From an uncultured Aquimonas sp. (GTDB taxonomy: Bacteria > Pseudomonadota > Gammaproteobacteria > Xanthomonadales > Xanthomonadaceae), in NCBI RefSeq assembly GCF_937888285.1, contig NZ_CALART010000023.1:1-64000 (forward strand): a DNA stretch of 64,000 bases, written 5' to 3'. The notes under the pieces are model-generated. The model made no database searches. It was not told the DNA's origin and worked only from the letters and a program-made list of their open reading frames with translations. A program made the translations under genes and the position numbers. Positions 34,726-43,672 of the stretch are shown here, one piece after another. Position 1 is the stretch's first letter. Every line of letters starts with the position of its first letter.

Positions 34726-37554
34726 GTGCGGCGGGGATGCATCCGGGGGAGGGCAGTCGGTGGGCTCGTAGATCGCTTCAGGCACTCGGATACGGTGGTC
34801 GCCCTGCTGTGCGCCGATCGGGGCACAGTACTGGAAGCCAATCCCGCGCTGGAGCGCGTGCTCGGCTATCGCCTTACCGATGCGCTCGGCCGACGCCCGC
34901 TGGAGCTGGGGCTCTGGCCGGACATGTCGGTGCGCACGGCGATCTGGTCGCAGCTGCGCGAAAGCGGGCGCGTCAGCGGCCTCCTGATCAGCGTCCGCCA
35001 CGCCGCTGGCCACCTGCTCGCGTGTCGATTGAACGCCGAGTGCGTCGATGGCGAGGACGGCACGCAGATCTTCGCCCTGCTCGACGCCGCCCCGGAGCGT
35101 CTGGCGGAGCACAGCAACGACCCGCAGCGCGAGAGCTACCGCTCGCTCTATCTGCACGCCGCCGAAGGCCTGTTCCGCTGCCTGCCCGGCGGCGGCCTCA
35201 TCGATGCCAACCCGGCGATGGCGCGCATGTTCGGCTTCGAGTCGGCGGAGCACATGCTGCTGGCGCTGTCCGAAGACATGGACAGCCTCTACGCCGATGC
35301 CGAGGACGCCGCCCGCGTACGCGAGGAGCTCGCCGCCAGTGGCCGGGTGCGCGGGCGTCGGCAGCGCATGCGCAGGCGCGATGGCAGCCTGCTCTGGGTC
35401 AGCGAGAACTCGCGGGCGGTGGTCGATGCAGCGGGGCGCGTGCTGTTCCACGAGGGTTCGCTGATCGACATCAGCGCCGAGCAGGAAGCCCAGCAGGCCT
35501 TGCGCGAGTCCGAAAGCCTGTACCGCGCACTGGTGCAGAACTGTCGCGACGGGGTCTTCCTGATCCAGCGCGGGCGACTGCTGTTCATCAATCCGGCGCT
35601 GGCCGAGATGCTGGGCTATGCGCCGGCGGAACTGATCGGCCAGAGCTACATGGGCCTGGTCCACCCGGACGACGTGCAGGCACAGGCCCAGCGGAGGCAG
35701 GCGCGCGAGGACGGCTCGCTGGACGTGCAGCGCTACGTGATCCGGCTGCTGCATCGCGAAGGCCATGTCGTCAGCGTCGAGGTGCACGCCGACGCGATCA
35801 TCTACCACGGCGACATCGCCTCGACCGGCGTGATGCGCGACATCACCGTGGAGCAAAGGCAACGGCAGGCGCTGGCTGACGCCGAAGCGCGCTATCGCGA
35901 ACTGTTCGATCGCTCACCCGTGGGGCTGTTCCGGAGCACCGAGCAGGGCCGCTTCCTCGATGTCAATCCGGCCCTGGCGCGCATGCTGGGCTACCCCGAC
36001 GCCGCCAGCCTGGTCAACGCGCTGGAGCATGTCGATCGCCTGTACGCCGATCCGGACGACCGCGACCGCCTGCTGCTCAAGCTGCGCGAACACGGCGCGG
36101 TGGCCGATTTCCCGACCCGGCTGGTGGCGCACGACGGCAGCCTGCTGTGGGTCAATCTGTCGGTGCAGCGCGTCGACGAGCGTGCCGGCGGCATGGAGCT
36201 GGCCGGCTCCGTCGTGGACGTCAGCCGCCAGCGTGAAGCCGAGCATCTGCTGCGCTTCCACGCCAACTTTGATCCCCTGACCGGCCTGCCCAATCGCTGG
36301 CAGTTCGAGCAGCAGCTGCTCATCACCCTCGGCGAGGCCCAGGGCCGCGATCGCCACGACTACGCCGTGCTGTTCCTCGACCTCGACGGCTTCAAGTGGG
36401 TCAACGACAGCCTGGGCCACGGCGCAGGCGATCGCTTGCTGGTCGCGATCGCTGAGCGCCTGTCGCTGACCCTGGGCCGTGAAGCACTGCTGGCGCGCTA
36501 TGGCGGCGACGAGTTCAGCATGCTGCCCACGGGCCCGTGTTCGCGGGCACGGGCCGAGGCGCTCGCGCGGCTGATCGCCGAACTGTTCCAGCGTCCGTTC
36601 CGCGTCGACGGCCAGGAGGTCTACTCCGGCGCGAGCGTCGGCATCGTGCTTGGACATCCTGACTACCGCTGGCCCGAGCAGATCCTGCGCGACGCCGACA
36701 CCGCCATGTATCGCGCCAAGGTGCTGGGCAAGGGTGGCTTCGCGGTGTTCGACGAGGCCATGCACGCGGAGGCGCGCCGCCGCTTCGAGCTGCAGACCGA
36801 CCTGCGGCTGGCGCTGGGGCGCGGGGAGTTCGTTGTCCATTACCAGCCGATCGTCGAGCTGGACTCCGGTCGTGCGCTGGGCTGCGAGGCGCTGGTGCGC
36901 TGGCGGCATCCGCGTCGCGGCCTCCTGCTGCCCGGCGAGTTCCTGCCGCTGGCCGAGGAAGCCGGCCTGATTGGCGAGATCGATCTGTGGGTGCTGCGCG
37001 AAGCCTGCCGGCAGGTGGCGGCGTGGCGCGGCAGGCTCGGCTACGAGGGCTTCAGCCTCAGCGTCAACATGGACGAGCGACTGGTCGCCCTGCCGTCGGC
37101 GCCCAGCGAGATCGCCGCGGCGCTGGCCGCGGCCGGGCTGCCCGCCAGCGCGCTGCACATCGAGGTCACCGAGCGGGTCTTCAGCGCCGACATGAACCAG
37201 GCCGGCGAGCGCTTGGACCGCTTGAAGGCGACCGGGGCGGCCCTCGTGGTGGACGACTTCGGCACGGGTTACTCGTCGCTGGAGCGCTTCGCCGAATCCC
37301 CGTTCGATGCGCTGAAGATCGACCGCGGCTTCATTCGCGACATGGGCGCAAACATCCGTCATCGCGCGATCGTGCGAACGATCATCGGCTTCGCCGGCGA
37401 CCTCGGGCTTTCGCTTACCGCCGAGGGCATCGAGACCGAGGAGCAGCGTGCCGCCCTGCTGGCCATGGGCTGCGGGCGCGGCCAGGGCTACCTGTTCGCG
37501 CCAGCGCTGGAAGCCGGCGAGTTCGAAGCCTGGGCGGGCCTCGGCAGCGCCTGA
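34726..37554 (+). CDS. Diguanylate cyclase/phosphodiesterase with four PAS domains (PAS4-GGDEF-EAL)
   Basis: This soluble c-di-GMP turnover protein is about 942 residues long. Four PAS units are recognisable by their N-P-A-L/M motifs: VLEANPALERVLGY, GLIDANPAMARMFGF, LLFINPALAEMLGY and FLDVNPALARMLGY. The GGDEF domain is intact (FDPLTGLPNRW, LDLDGFKWVNDSLGHGAGD, RYGGDEFSML). The EAL domain is also intact (GCEALVRWRHP, EVTERVF, VVDDFGTGYSSLERF, LKIDRGFI, AEGIETEEQ). Both activities are possible. No ATG precedes PAS1 cleanly; GTG 34726 is used and GTG 34795 is an alternative. Divergent from lptD. Confidence 0.88.
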   Translation: MRRGCIRGRAVGGLVDRFRHSDTVVALLCADRGTVLEANPALERVLGYRLTDALGRRPLELGLWPDMSVRTAIWSQLRESGRVSGLLISVRHAAGHLLACRLNAECVDGEDGTQIFALLDAAPERLAEHSNDPQRESYRSLYLHAAEGLFRCLPGGGLIDANPAMARMFGFESAEHMLLALSEDMDSLYADAEDAARVREELAASGRVRGRRQRMRRRDGSLLWVSENSRAVVDAAGRVLFHEGSLIDISAEQEAQQALRESESLYRALVQNCRDGVFLIQRGRLLFINPALAEMLGYAPAELIGQSYMGLVHPDDVQAQAQRRQAREDGSLDVQRYVIRLLHREGHVVSVEVHADAIIYHGDIASTGVMRDITVEQRQRQALADAEARYRELFDRSPVGLFRSTEQGRFLDVNPALARMLGYPDAASLVNALEHVDRLYADPDDRDRLLLKLREHGAVADFPTRLVAHDGSLLWVNLSVQRVDERAGGMELAGSVVDVSRQREAEHLLRFHANFDPLTGLPNRWQFEQQLLITLGEAQGRDRHDYAVLFLDLDGFKWVNDSLGHGAGDRLLVAIAERLSLTLGREALLARYGGDEFSMLPTGPCSRARAEALARLIAELFQRPFRVDGQEVYSGASVGIVLGHPDYRWPEQILRDADTAMYRAKVLGKGGFAVFDEAMHAEARRRFELQTDLRLALGRGEFVVHYQPIVELDSGRALGCEALVRWRHPRRGLLLPGEFLPLAEEAGLIGEIDLWVLREACRQVAAWRGRLGYEGFSLSVNMDERLVALPSAPSEIAAALAAAGLPASALHIEVTERVFSADMNQAGERLDRLKATGAALVVDDFGTGYSSLERFAESPFDALKIDRGFIRDMGANIRHRAIVRTIIGFAGDLGLSLTAEGIETEEQRAALLAMGCGRGQGYLFAPALEAGEFEAWAGLGSA

Positions 37555-37610
37555 AGCTGCCACGGCGCGCGCGTACACTGGCGGCCCCACGCGCCGCATC
37601 CACCCTTCAC

Positions 37611-38276
37611 ATGTCCGTTCGTGCCACTGGCGACGCTGATCCCGCCCGCACCCGCGATGAGCGGCGCCTGCTGACCCGCGCCCAGCTGCTGTCGGCGGCG
37701 CTACAGCTGATGGGCACCGGGCGCAGCTTCGCCTCGCTCAGCCTGCGCGAGATCACCCGCCAGGCCGGCGTCGTTCCGGCAGCCTTCTATCGGCATTTTC
37801 CCAATCTGGATGAGCTCGGCCTCGCCCTCGTCGAGGAGTCCGGCGCCACCCTGCGGCGACTGCTGCGCGAGGCGCGCCGCACCGGCCTGCCGCCTACCCA
37901 GATCCTGCGCAGTTCGGTGCTGATCTTCCGCGCCTACGTGCAGCAGCACCGCGCGCATTTTCTGTTCATCGCCTCCGAGCGCGGCGGCGGCGCACCAGTG
38001 ATCCGCCAGGCCATCCGCACGGAGGAGGGTCATTTCGCCCAGGAGATGGCGCAGGACATGCGGCGACTGGACCTGATGCCCGGCCTCGATGCCGACACGC
38101 TCGCATTGCTTTGCCGGCTGGTGGTGGCCACCGTCATCAACGCGATCAACGACATTCTCGACCTGCCGCCCGGGCACGCCCAGGCCGAGCGCGAGCAGCT
38201 GCAGGAGCTGACCCGGCAGCTGCGGATGATCTTCCTGGGCGCCCAGCGCTGGCGCGAGGCGCGCGAGCCGCGCTGA
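37611..38276 (+). CDS. fabR: TetR-family transcriptional repressor, FabR-like
   Basis: The 221-residue product has an N-terminal HTH with SFASLSLREITRQAGVVPAAFYRHFPNLDELGLALVEESGATLRRLLREARR, closely following E. coli FabR. The C-terminal LQELTRQLRMIFLGAQRW also matches. FabR-type regulators bind acyl-CoA/ACP and tune unsaturated fatty acid synthesis. No fab or des gene is adjacent, so its targets lie elsewhere or differ. TACACT at 37574-37579 is a possible -10. It is convergent with the FKBP gene. Confidence 0.88.
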   Translation: MSVRATGDADPARTRDERRLLTRAQLLSAALQLMGTGRSFASLSLREITRQAGVVPAAFYRHFPNLDELGLALVEESGATLRRLLREARRTGLPPTQILRSSVLIFRAYVQQHRAHFLFIASERGGGAPVIRQAIRTEEGHFAQEMAQDMRRLDLMPGLDADTLALLCRLVVATVINAINDILDLPPGHAQAEREQLQELTRQLRMIFLGAQRWREAREPR

Positions 38277-38301
38277 AGCCGGGAGGCCGCCGGCGCTGCG
38301 C

Positions 38302-38766
38302 CTAGCTTTCGTCCGCCACCCGCTCGACCTCGAACAGCAGCGAAGCGCCCGGTGGAATCGTGCCGCCGGCGCCGCGTTCGCCGTAGCCGTATTCGGGGCC
38401 CAGCCGCAGCAGTCGCTGGCCACCGGGCTTCAAGCCCAGCAGGCCCTCGTCCCAGCCGCGGATTACCCGACCGGCGCCCAGCACGAATTCGAAGGCTCGG
38501 CCACGCGCATGCGAGTCGTCGAACTTGGGCCCACGGCCGCCCTCGGCACGCTGGTCGTAGAGGTAGCCGCGGTAGTGCATGCGCAGGCGGTCGCCGGCCT
38601 GCGCGGGCGCACCTTCACCCTCGCGCAGGTCGATCACCTCGATGCCGCGGAGGCTCCCGTACTCCGGAGGCAGCGCTGGCGGCACACACGCCGCCAGCAG
38701 CAGGGCCAGGGCTGACGCCGGGAACACCCGGAGCACCTGCCTGCGCGCGTAGTCTGTTGGACTCAT
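38302..38766 (-). CDS. FKBP-type peptidyl-prolyl isomerase lipoprotein
   Basis: The 154-residue product has a signal ending LLLAACVPP, a lipobox with Cys27. One FKBP domain follows: GDRLRMHYRGYLYD ... KFDDSHARGRAFEFVLGAGRVIRGWDEGLLGLKPGGQRLLRLGPEYGYGERGAGGTIPPGASLLFEVERV, with most active-site aromatic residues present. It likely folds envelope proteins at a membrane face. AGGAG lies 11 nt before ATG 38766. Its start faces the DUF2007 gene only 27 bp away. Confidence 0.9.
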   Translation of the reverse strand: MSPTDYARRQVLRVFPASALALLLAACVPPALPPEYGSLRGIEVIDLREGEGAPAQAGDRLRMHYRGYLYDQRAEGGRGPKFDDSHARGRAFEFVLGAGRVIRGWDEGLLGLKPGGQRLLRLGPEYGYGERGAGGTIPPGASLLFEVERVADES

Positions 38767-38793
38767 CTCTGATCGAACTCCTGCGACGGACCC

Positions 38794-39063
38794 ATGCGCA
38801 AAGTCTACGAGGCCCACAGCTACATCGACGCGCAGATCGCCCGCGGCTGGCTGGAGGCAGCGGGCATTCCGACGCTGGTGGCCGGCGAGCACCTCGGTGG
38901 CGCCATGGGCGAGCTGCCGGTGTTCGGGCTGCACAGCCTGTGGGTCGGTGACGACAACGCGCAGGAGGCGCTGGACGTGCTGGCGGAGCTTGCGGCCCAG
39001 CGCGAGGACGTCCGGACGGACGAGGACCTCGACGCGCTCGGCGACGAGATCCTGCCCGCCTGA
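38794..39063 (+). CDS. DUF2007 (putative signal-transducing) protein
   Basis: The 89-residue product MRKVYEAHSYIDAQIARGWLEAAGIPTLVAGEHLGG followed by ELPVFGLHSLWVGDDNAQEALDVLAEL matches the DUF2007 pattern: a small alpha/beta domain starting with strand-x5-A-x-L/W-x2-AGI. Its role is unknown. The start codon is 27 bp from the divergent FKBP start, so its promoter must lie inside or opposite the FKBP coding region. It ends 7 bp before the convergent DUF6159 gene. Confidence 0.88.
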   Translation: MRKVYEAHSYIDAQIARGWLEAAGIPTLVAGEHLGGAMGELPVFGLHSLWVGDDNAQEALDVLAELAAQREDVRTDEDLDALGDEILPA

Positions 39064-39070
39064 GGCGTGA

Positions 39071-39925
39071 TCAAGGCTTGGGTGCGAAAGCCCGGCCCAG
39101 CAGGGCGCCGTCGAAGCCCTCGCTTTCGCCCTCGCCGCTCGCGTAGCGGTACAGCGCCGCCGAATAGATGCCGGACAGCGCGGCCTGGATCAGCGCGCCC
39201 AGCACCAGGGCGATGACCAGCGCCGCGACCGCCAGACCGATCAGCACCACGCTCTTGCTCATCGCGGCTGCGACGATCAGCGCCACGCCCAGCAGCAGCA
39301 CCGCGAAGTTGATCAGGCCGAAAACCAGGCCGATACCGCCCTGGCCGATCACGTTCTCGCCCCAGGTGCGCTTGAGCAGCACCGCGCTTTCCTTCACCGC
39401 CTCGAGCGGGCCGACATCGCGGCTGACCAGCACCGGCACGACAAGAAAACTGGCCACGGTCCAGGCTGCGCCAAGCAGGCCGGCGATCCAGCGGCCGATC
39501 CAGCCTGCGCGCTCCTGGATGGCGCGCAGGATCATGCCGACGGTGGCGGCGATCAGCGCATAGCCGAAGATCACGCCGAGCTTGCCGCCGGCGATGCGCA
39601 GGCCGTCGCTGACGGTCGGGTCACCGCCCTGCAGGCGGATCATCGCCGCGCCCACCAGCGCGGTGTTGAAGAAGAAGATCACGAAGTACTGGGCCAGGTA
39701 GAACAGAAAGGCCAGCACGTAGGCCAGCGGCGGCAGGCCCTCCTCGCCCATGCGATCGAGGCCGTCGAGCGCGCCCAGGCCCAGCGCCGGCAGGATGAAA
39801 GCCGCCGCCACCAGCAGGGTGGCGATCGAGGACAGCAGCGGGAACAGCAGCAGCTCCTTGTCCTGCTTCAGGACCGAAGCGCTGGCCTTGATCAGCGACC
39901 AGCTGCGCGCGAAACGTTCGAACAT
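39071..39925 (-). CDS. DUF6159-family integral membrane protein
   Basis: The 284-residue product begins MFERFARSWSLIKASASVLKQDKELLLFPLLSSIATLLVAAAFI, typical of this family. About six membrane helices follow, with GWIGRWIAGLLGAAWTVASFLVVPVLVSRDVGPLEAVKESAVLLKRTWGENVIGQGGIGLV in between. The C-terminus ends SGIYSAALYRYASG. No biochemical function is known. It has a signal-free cytoplasmic start and stands alone between fpr and DUF2007. Confidence 0.85.
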   Translation of the reverse strand: MFERFARSWSLIKASASVLKQDKELLLFPLLSSIATLLVAAAFILPALGLGALDGLDRMGEEGLPPLAYVLAFLFYLAQYFVIFFFNTALVGAAMIRLQGGDPTVSDGLRIAGGKLGVIFGYALIAATVGMILRAIQERAGWIGRWIAGLLGAAWTVASFLVVPVLVSRDVGPLEAVKESAVLLKRTWGENVIGQGGIGLVFGLINFAVLLLGVALIVAAAMSKSVVLIGLAVAALVIALVLGALIQAALSGIYSAALYRYASGEGESEGFDGALLGRAFAPKP

Positions 39926-40025
39926 GGCGACACCCCCGAAAGCGCGAGCGCCCACCGTGGGCGCCGCGTGAAGACGAAGTATGCGTCGATTCGTGACGGC
40001 CGCGAACGCCGCTTCTGCCGCAGCT

Positions 40026-40838
40026 CTACTTGTCGACGAAGGCGCGCTCGAAGACGTAGTGGCCCGGCGTGCCGATGCGTGGGCTGACCTCGAAGCCGCG
40101 CGCATCCAGCAGGCGGCGGAAGTCGGCCAGCATGGCCGGGCTGCCGCAGATCATCGCGCGGTCCTGCGCGGGGTCGAGGGCATCGAGGCCGAGATCGCGC
40201 ATCATCTGGCCCGAATCCATCAGGTCGGTGATGCGGCCGTGGTGGACGAAGGGCTCGCGGCTCACCGCCGGGTAGTACAGCAGCGTGTTCCGAACCATCT
40301 CGCCGAGATACTCGTGCTGCTGCAGTTCGCGGCTCAGGAAATCGCGGTAGGCGAGGTCATGCTCCTCGCGCACGCCGTGGGCCACGATCACCCGCTCGTA
40401 GCGCTCGTAGGTCTCGGGGTCGCGGATGATCGCGAGGAAGGGCGCAAGGCCGGTGCCGGTGGCCAACAGGTAGAGATTGCGGCCGGGCTTGACGTCCGAG
40501 ATCAGCAGAGTGCCCGTAGGCTTCTTGCTGATCAGCAGCTCGTCGCCCGGCTGGATGTGCTGCAGGCGCGAGGTCAGCGCGCCGTCGGCGACCTTGATGC
40601 TCAGGAACTCCAGCTGCTCTTCCCAATTCGGGCTGCAGATCGAGTACGCGCGCAGCAGCGGCTTGCCCTCGACCATCAGGCCCAGCATCACGAACTGGCC
40701 GTTCTCGAAGCGCAGGCCCTCATCGCGGGTGCAGCGGATCGTGAAGTACTGGTCGGTCCAGTGGTGGACCTCGCGGACGGTTTCGATGCGGTAGGGCTTG
40801 TCGGCTTGCGTGCTGAGCGGCTGGACGGCGGCAGTCAT
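40026..40838 (-). CDS. fpr: Ferredoxin/flavodoxin-NADP+ reductase
   Basis: The 270-residue product has the FAD-binding GLMVEGKPLLRAYSICSPNWEEQLEF, DELLISKKPTGTLL and the NADP-binding LLATGTGLAPFLAIIRDPETYERYERVIVAHGVR. It ends YVFERAFVDK, the bacterial subclass pattern with a C-terminal Lys. It moves electrons between NADPH and ferredoxin or flavodoxin. Homology starts at VQPLSTQADKPYRIETV, so ATG 40838 is used. It is monocistronic; upstream is a 304-bp divergent gap. Confidence 0.94.
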   Translation of the reverse strand: MTAAVQPLSTQADKPYRIETVREVHHWTDQYFTIRCTRDEGLRFENGQFVMLGLMVEGKPLLRAYSICSPNWEEQLEFLSIKVADGALTSRLQHIQPGDELLISKKPTGTLLISDVKPGRNLYLLATGTGLAPFLAIIRDPETYERYERVIVAHGVREEHDLAYRDFLSRELQQHEYLGEMVRNTLLYYPAVSREPFVHHGRITDLMDSGQMMRDLGLDALDPAQDRAMICGSPAMLADFRRLLDARGFEVSPRIGTPGHYVFERAFVDK

Positions 40839-41142
40839 TCGATTCGTGATCCGCGCGGCCAGCCGCGCGAGTCCTGGGGGTCGCGGGCAGCAGCGCATGG
40901 GGGGAGGGGAGGGCCTCGACGCGGAGGCGATTCTGCGCGGCATTATCGCCTGTCATCTTGAGGGGACTCAAAGTCGGTGCCTGCGCCTGCCGCTCGACGA
41001 GTGGCGCTGGACGCACTGAGCCTGAACGCCGACTGTCCGATGCGTCCGTCTCCGACCTGTATGGGGGCTTGCCGGTCCGGCCTGCGGCCGGCAGAGTCGG
41101 GTTCGGCTTTTCTGGCCGACCTATACCTCTCTGGAGTCCACC
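40839..41142. other. Divergent gap between fpr and the DUF6491-like pair
   Basis: No gene is supported. GGAG at 41132-41135 is the ribosome site for the gene at 41143. A GC hairpin (TTGCCGG / CCGGCAG region, about 41069-41092) is the only visible structure. I cannot place promoters with confidence. Confidence 0.4.
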
Positions 41143-41898
41143 ATGACCGCGCCTGTTCTGAGGCTTTCGCTGCTGCTGTGCTGCGCGCTCACCGCCGGGA
41201 TGACGCGTGCCGAGACCGCGCGCACGGCGCCGCCTTCGCCCGACTGTCTCGATGCACGCCGGATCGACCGCGTGTATCCGGTCTCCGCCTGGCAGCTGGC
41301 GGTCGCCCAGGACGACGGCCGGCGTTTCCGCGTCGAGCTGGATCAGGCTTGCCCGGTGGTGCGCTCGGCCGAAGCCGAGCTCAGCCTGCTCTCGCAGGAC
41401 GGCTGGGCCTGCGGCGGCGAGCGCGAGTATGTCGTCGATGCGCGCAGCGGCGAGGCCTGCCGCATTGCTGCGCTGGCGCCGGCCGACGAGCGCGAGTTCG
41501 CGGCCCTGCTGCGCGATGCCGGTCGTGATCGCGCCGGCCAGCTGGCGGCAGTCGAGGTGAAGGCCAGCCTGCCGCGCGCGTTCCGCGGCACCCACGACCA
41601 TTGCTTCGCGGCGCGCCATGTACGCGCCTGGAGCGAGTCCGGTGAAGCGCTCGAAGTCGAGGTGTCGGCGCGCCGCTCCGGCGGCAATACGCGCTATCGC
41701 GTCGAGCTTGGCGAAGTCTGCCCCGACCTGGGTCGCGCGATCAGCGTGGGCTTCCGTTCGGGCACCGACAACGGCGTGATCTGCGGCAATGTGGGCGATC
41801 GCGTCGAGCTCATGGATGTCGGCCTGATTCCAGTGTCGCCGCTGGGCTCGCGCTGCTCGATCCGTGAGGTCTTTCCGATCGCGCAGGCGGCCCGCTGA
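41143..41898 (+). CDS. Secreted protein with two DUF6491-like repeats (copy A)
   Basis: The 251-residue product has a signal peptide (about 1-24, ending TRAETA). It has two internally similar halves: DCLDARRIDRVYPVSAWQLAV ... RFRVELDQACPVVRSAEAEL ... GWACGG, and HCFAARHVRAWSESGEALEVEV ... RYRVELGEVCPDLGRAISVGF ... GVICGNVGD ... GSRCSIREVFPI. The C-x5-R, RVEL-x3-C, W/I-C-G and RC-x-I-x2-V pattern resembles DUF6491. Paired cysteines imply disulphides in the periplasm. Function unknown. It overlaps copy B by TGATG. Confidence 0.75.
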   Translation: MTAPVLRLSLLLCCALTAGMTRAETARTAPPSPDCLDARRIDRVYPVSAWQLAVAQDDGRRFRVELDQACPVVRSAEAELSLLSQDGWACGGEREYVVDARSGEACRIAALAPADEREFAALLRDAGRDRAGQLAAVEVKASLPRAFRGTHDHCFAARHVRAWSESGEALEVEVSARRSGGNTRYRVELGEVCPDLGRAISVGFRSGTDNGVICGNVGDRVELMDVGLIPVSPLGSRCSIREVFPIAQAAR

Positions 41899-42635
41899 TG
41901 CGCCGCGCGTTTCTCGCGCTGGCCTGCGCGCTGGCCTGCAGCGCTGTTGAGGCGCGCTCGCCGGCACCCGCACCGGACTGCCTGGACGCGCGTCGGGTCG
42001 AGACCTTCCACGCGCCCTCGGCCTGGCAGCTGGCGGTGGCACTGTCGAACGGCCAGCGTTTCCGGGTCGAGCTGGCCGAGGCCTGCGAGGCGGTGCTCCA
42101 GGCCGAGGCGCAGCCCAGCCTGCTGGCCCGCGAAGGCTGGGCCTGCGGCGAGGGCGCCTTCGTGCAGGTGCAGCCCTCCGGCCAGACCTGCGCGATCGCG
42201 GCGCTTGCCCCGGTCGATGGCCGTGAGTTCGCGCGGCTGGCGCGCGAGGCCTCCTCTCGCACCCTGGCCACGGTGGAAGTGAAGGGCGGCGCGCGCCCCG
42301 GATTCGGCGGCAGCGCCGACTTCTGCTTCGCCTCGCGCCACCTGCGCGGTTGGAACGAAGCGGACGGCGGTCTGGTGGTCGAGACCTCGGCGCGGCGCGG
42401 TGGCGGCCGCACCCGCTACCGCGTCGAGCTCGACGGCAGCTGCCCCGATCTGGGGCGCTTCCAGAACATCGATTTCGCCTCCGGGGCCAACAACGGTCTG
42501 ATCTGCGGCAATACCGGCGACACCGTGGTCATCCTCCCGGCGGACCGTGCAGATCTCGGCGGCATGGCCGCCAGCCGCCTCGGCAGCCGTTGTCCGATCC
42601 GCGAGGTGTATCCGCTGTCGAACAGCCCGGGCTGA
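41898..42635 (+). CDS. Secreted protein with two DUF6491-like repeats (copy B)
   Basis: This 245-residue paralogue of the preceding gene has signal peptide ALACALACSAVEA, then halves DCLDARRVETFHAPSAWQLAVAL ... RFRVELAEACEAVL ... GWACGEG and FCFASRHLRGWNEADGGLVVET ... RYRVELDGSCPDLGRFQNIDF ... GLICGNTGD ... GSRCPIREVYPL. The two genes clearly arose by tandem duplication of an already two-domain gene. The start codon overlaps the stop of copy A, so they are translated together. Function unknown. Confidence 0.75.
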   Translation: MRRAFLALACALACSAVEARSPAPAPDCLDARRVETFHAPSAWQLAVALSNGQRFRVELAEACEAVLQAEAQPSLLAREGWACGEGAFVQVQPSGQTCAIAALAPVDGREFARLAREASSRTLATVEVKGGARPGFGGSADFCFASRHLRGWNEADGGLVVETSARRGGGRTRYRVELDGSCPDLGRFQNIDFASGANNGLICGNTGDTVVILPADRADLGGMAASRLGSRCPIREVYPLSNSPG

Positions 42636-42711
42636 GAGGCAAGCAACCGGTTCACGCGATCGCGATGCCCGCGCCACCAGCCTTGGCGGCCATTCATTCC
42701 GGGAGTCAGCC

Positions 42712-43611
42712 ATGAGCATGCCGCGCCGCCTCGACCAGCACGATTTCCACCCCGAAGTGCTGCGTCTGTTCGACCAGTTCGTGCACGGCGCCATCGACCG
42801 CCGCGCTTTTCTCGCAGGCGCAGGTCGCTATGCCGCGGGTGCTGCGGGTGCGGCGGGCCTGCTGGCGGCGCTCAGCCCGCAGTTCGCCGCGGCCCAGCAG
42901 GTGGCCGCGGACGACGCGCGGCTGCGCGCGGAGTACCGCGAGTTCGACTCGCCGCAGGGCCATGGCAAGGGGCGCGGCTACCTCGCCCAGCCAGCCGAGC
43001 CCACGGGCCCACTGCCCAGCGTGCTGGTGGTGCACGAGAACCGCGGCCTGAATCCGCATATCGAAGACGTCGCGCGTCGTCTGGCGCTCGCCGGCTATCG
43101 CGCCTTCGCGCCCGACGCGCTCTTCACCCTCGGCGGCTATCCCGGCGACGAGGACTCTGCGCGCGCGCTGTTTCCCCAGCTCGACCAGGCCAAGTGCCGT
43201 GAGGACTTCGTCGCAGCCTCGCGCTGGCTGCTGGCGCTCGAAGGCGGCAACGGCCGGCTCGGCGCTACCGGCTTCTGCTACGGCGGTGCGATCGTCAACC
43301 TGCTGGCCACGCGTCTGCCCGAGCTTGCTGCCGCTGCCCCCTACTACGGCGGCGCCGCGCCGCTGGAGGGCGTGCCGGACATCAAGGCCGAGCTGCTGGT
43401 GGTGCTCGCTGCCGACGATGAGCGGGTCAACGCGACCTGGCCGCCCTATGAGGCCGCGCTGACCGCTGCCGGCACGCGCTTTGCGCTGTTCCAGCCCGAG
43501 GGCACCCTGCACGGGTTCCACAACGACACCACGCCGCGCTACAGCGAAGCCGCCGCGCGCGAGGCCTGGGCGAAGACTCTCGCCTTGTTCGAGCGCGCCC
43601 TGCGCGGCTGA
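42712..43611 (+). CDS. Dienelactone hydrolase family protein (Tat-like signal)
   Basis: The 299-residue product has a Tat-like N-region (DRRAFLAGAGRYAAGAAGAAGLLAAL, cleaved near AAAQQ) and an alpha/beta-hydrolase domain. VLVVHENRGLNPHIEDVARRLALAGYRAFAPDAL is followed by nucleophile motif GFCYGGAIVNLLA with Cys, an acid at VVLAADDERVN, and the His in TLHGFHNDTTPRY. Cys in place of Ser is standard for dienelactone hydrolases. The substrate is unknown. GGGAG lies 6 nt before ATG 42712. Confidence 0.9.
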   Translation: MSMPRRLDQHDFHPEVLRLFDQFVHGAIDRRAFLAGAGRYAAGAAGAAGLLAALSPQFAAAQQVAADDARLRAEYREFDSPQGHGKGRGYLAQPAEPTGPLPSVLVVHENRGLNPHIEDVARRLALAGYRAFAPDALFTLGGYPGDEDSARALFPQLDQAKCREDFVAASRWLLALEGGNGRLGATGFCYGGAIVNLLATRLPELAAAAPYYGGAAPLEGVPDIKAELLVVLAADDERVNATWPPYEAALTAAGTRFALFQPEGTLHGFHNDTTPRYSEAAAREAWAKTLALFERALRG

Positions 43612-43672
43612 GGGCACTCGGGCAGAGGTGGATGGGGTCGTATACTTTCACGCCCCCTCCACGGTCGCCCCC

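Noticed and set aside
33324..34740. Long plus-strand frame across the lptD gene running on into 35879
   Set aside because: It is antisense to lptD and out of frame with the PAS-GGDEF-EAL gene, with no recognisable domain and low-complexity composition.
34551..34742. 64-residue N-terminal extension of LptD from ATG 34742
   Set aside because: It would place the signal peptide internally and reads as Pro/Arg-rich non-coding sequence; TTG 34550 gives a proper signal peptide.
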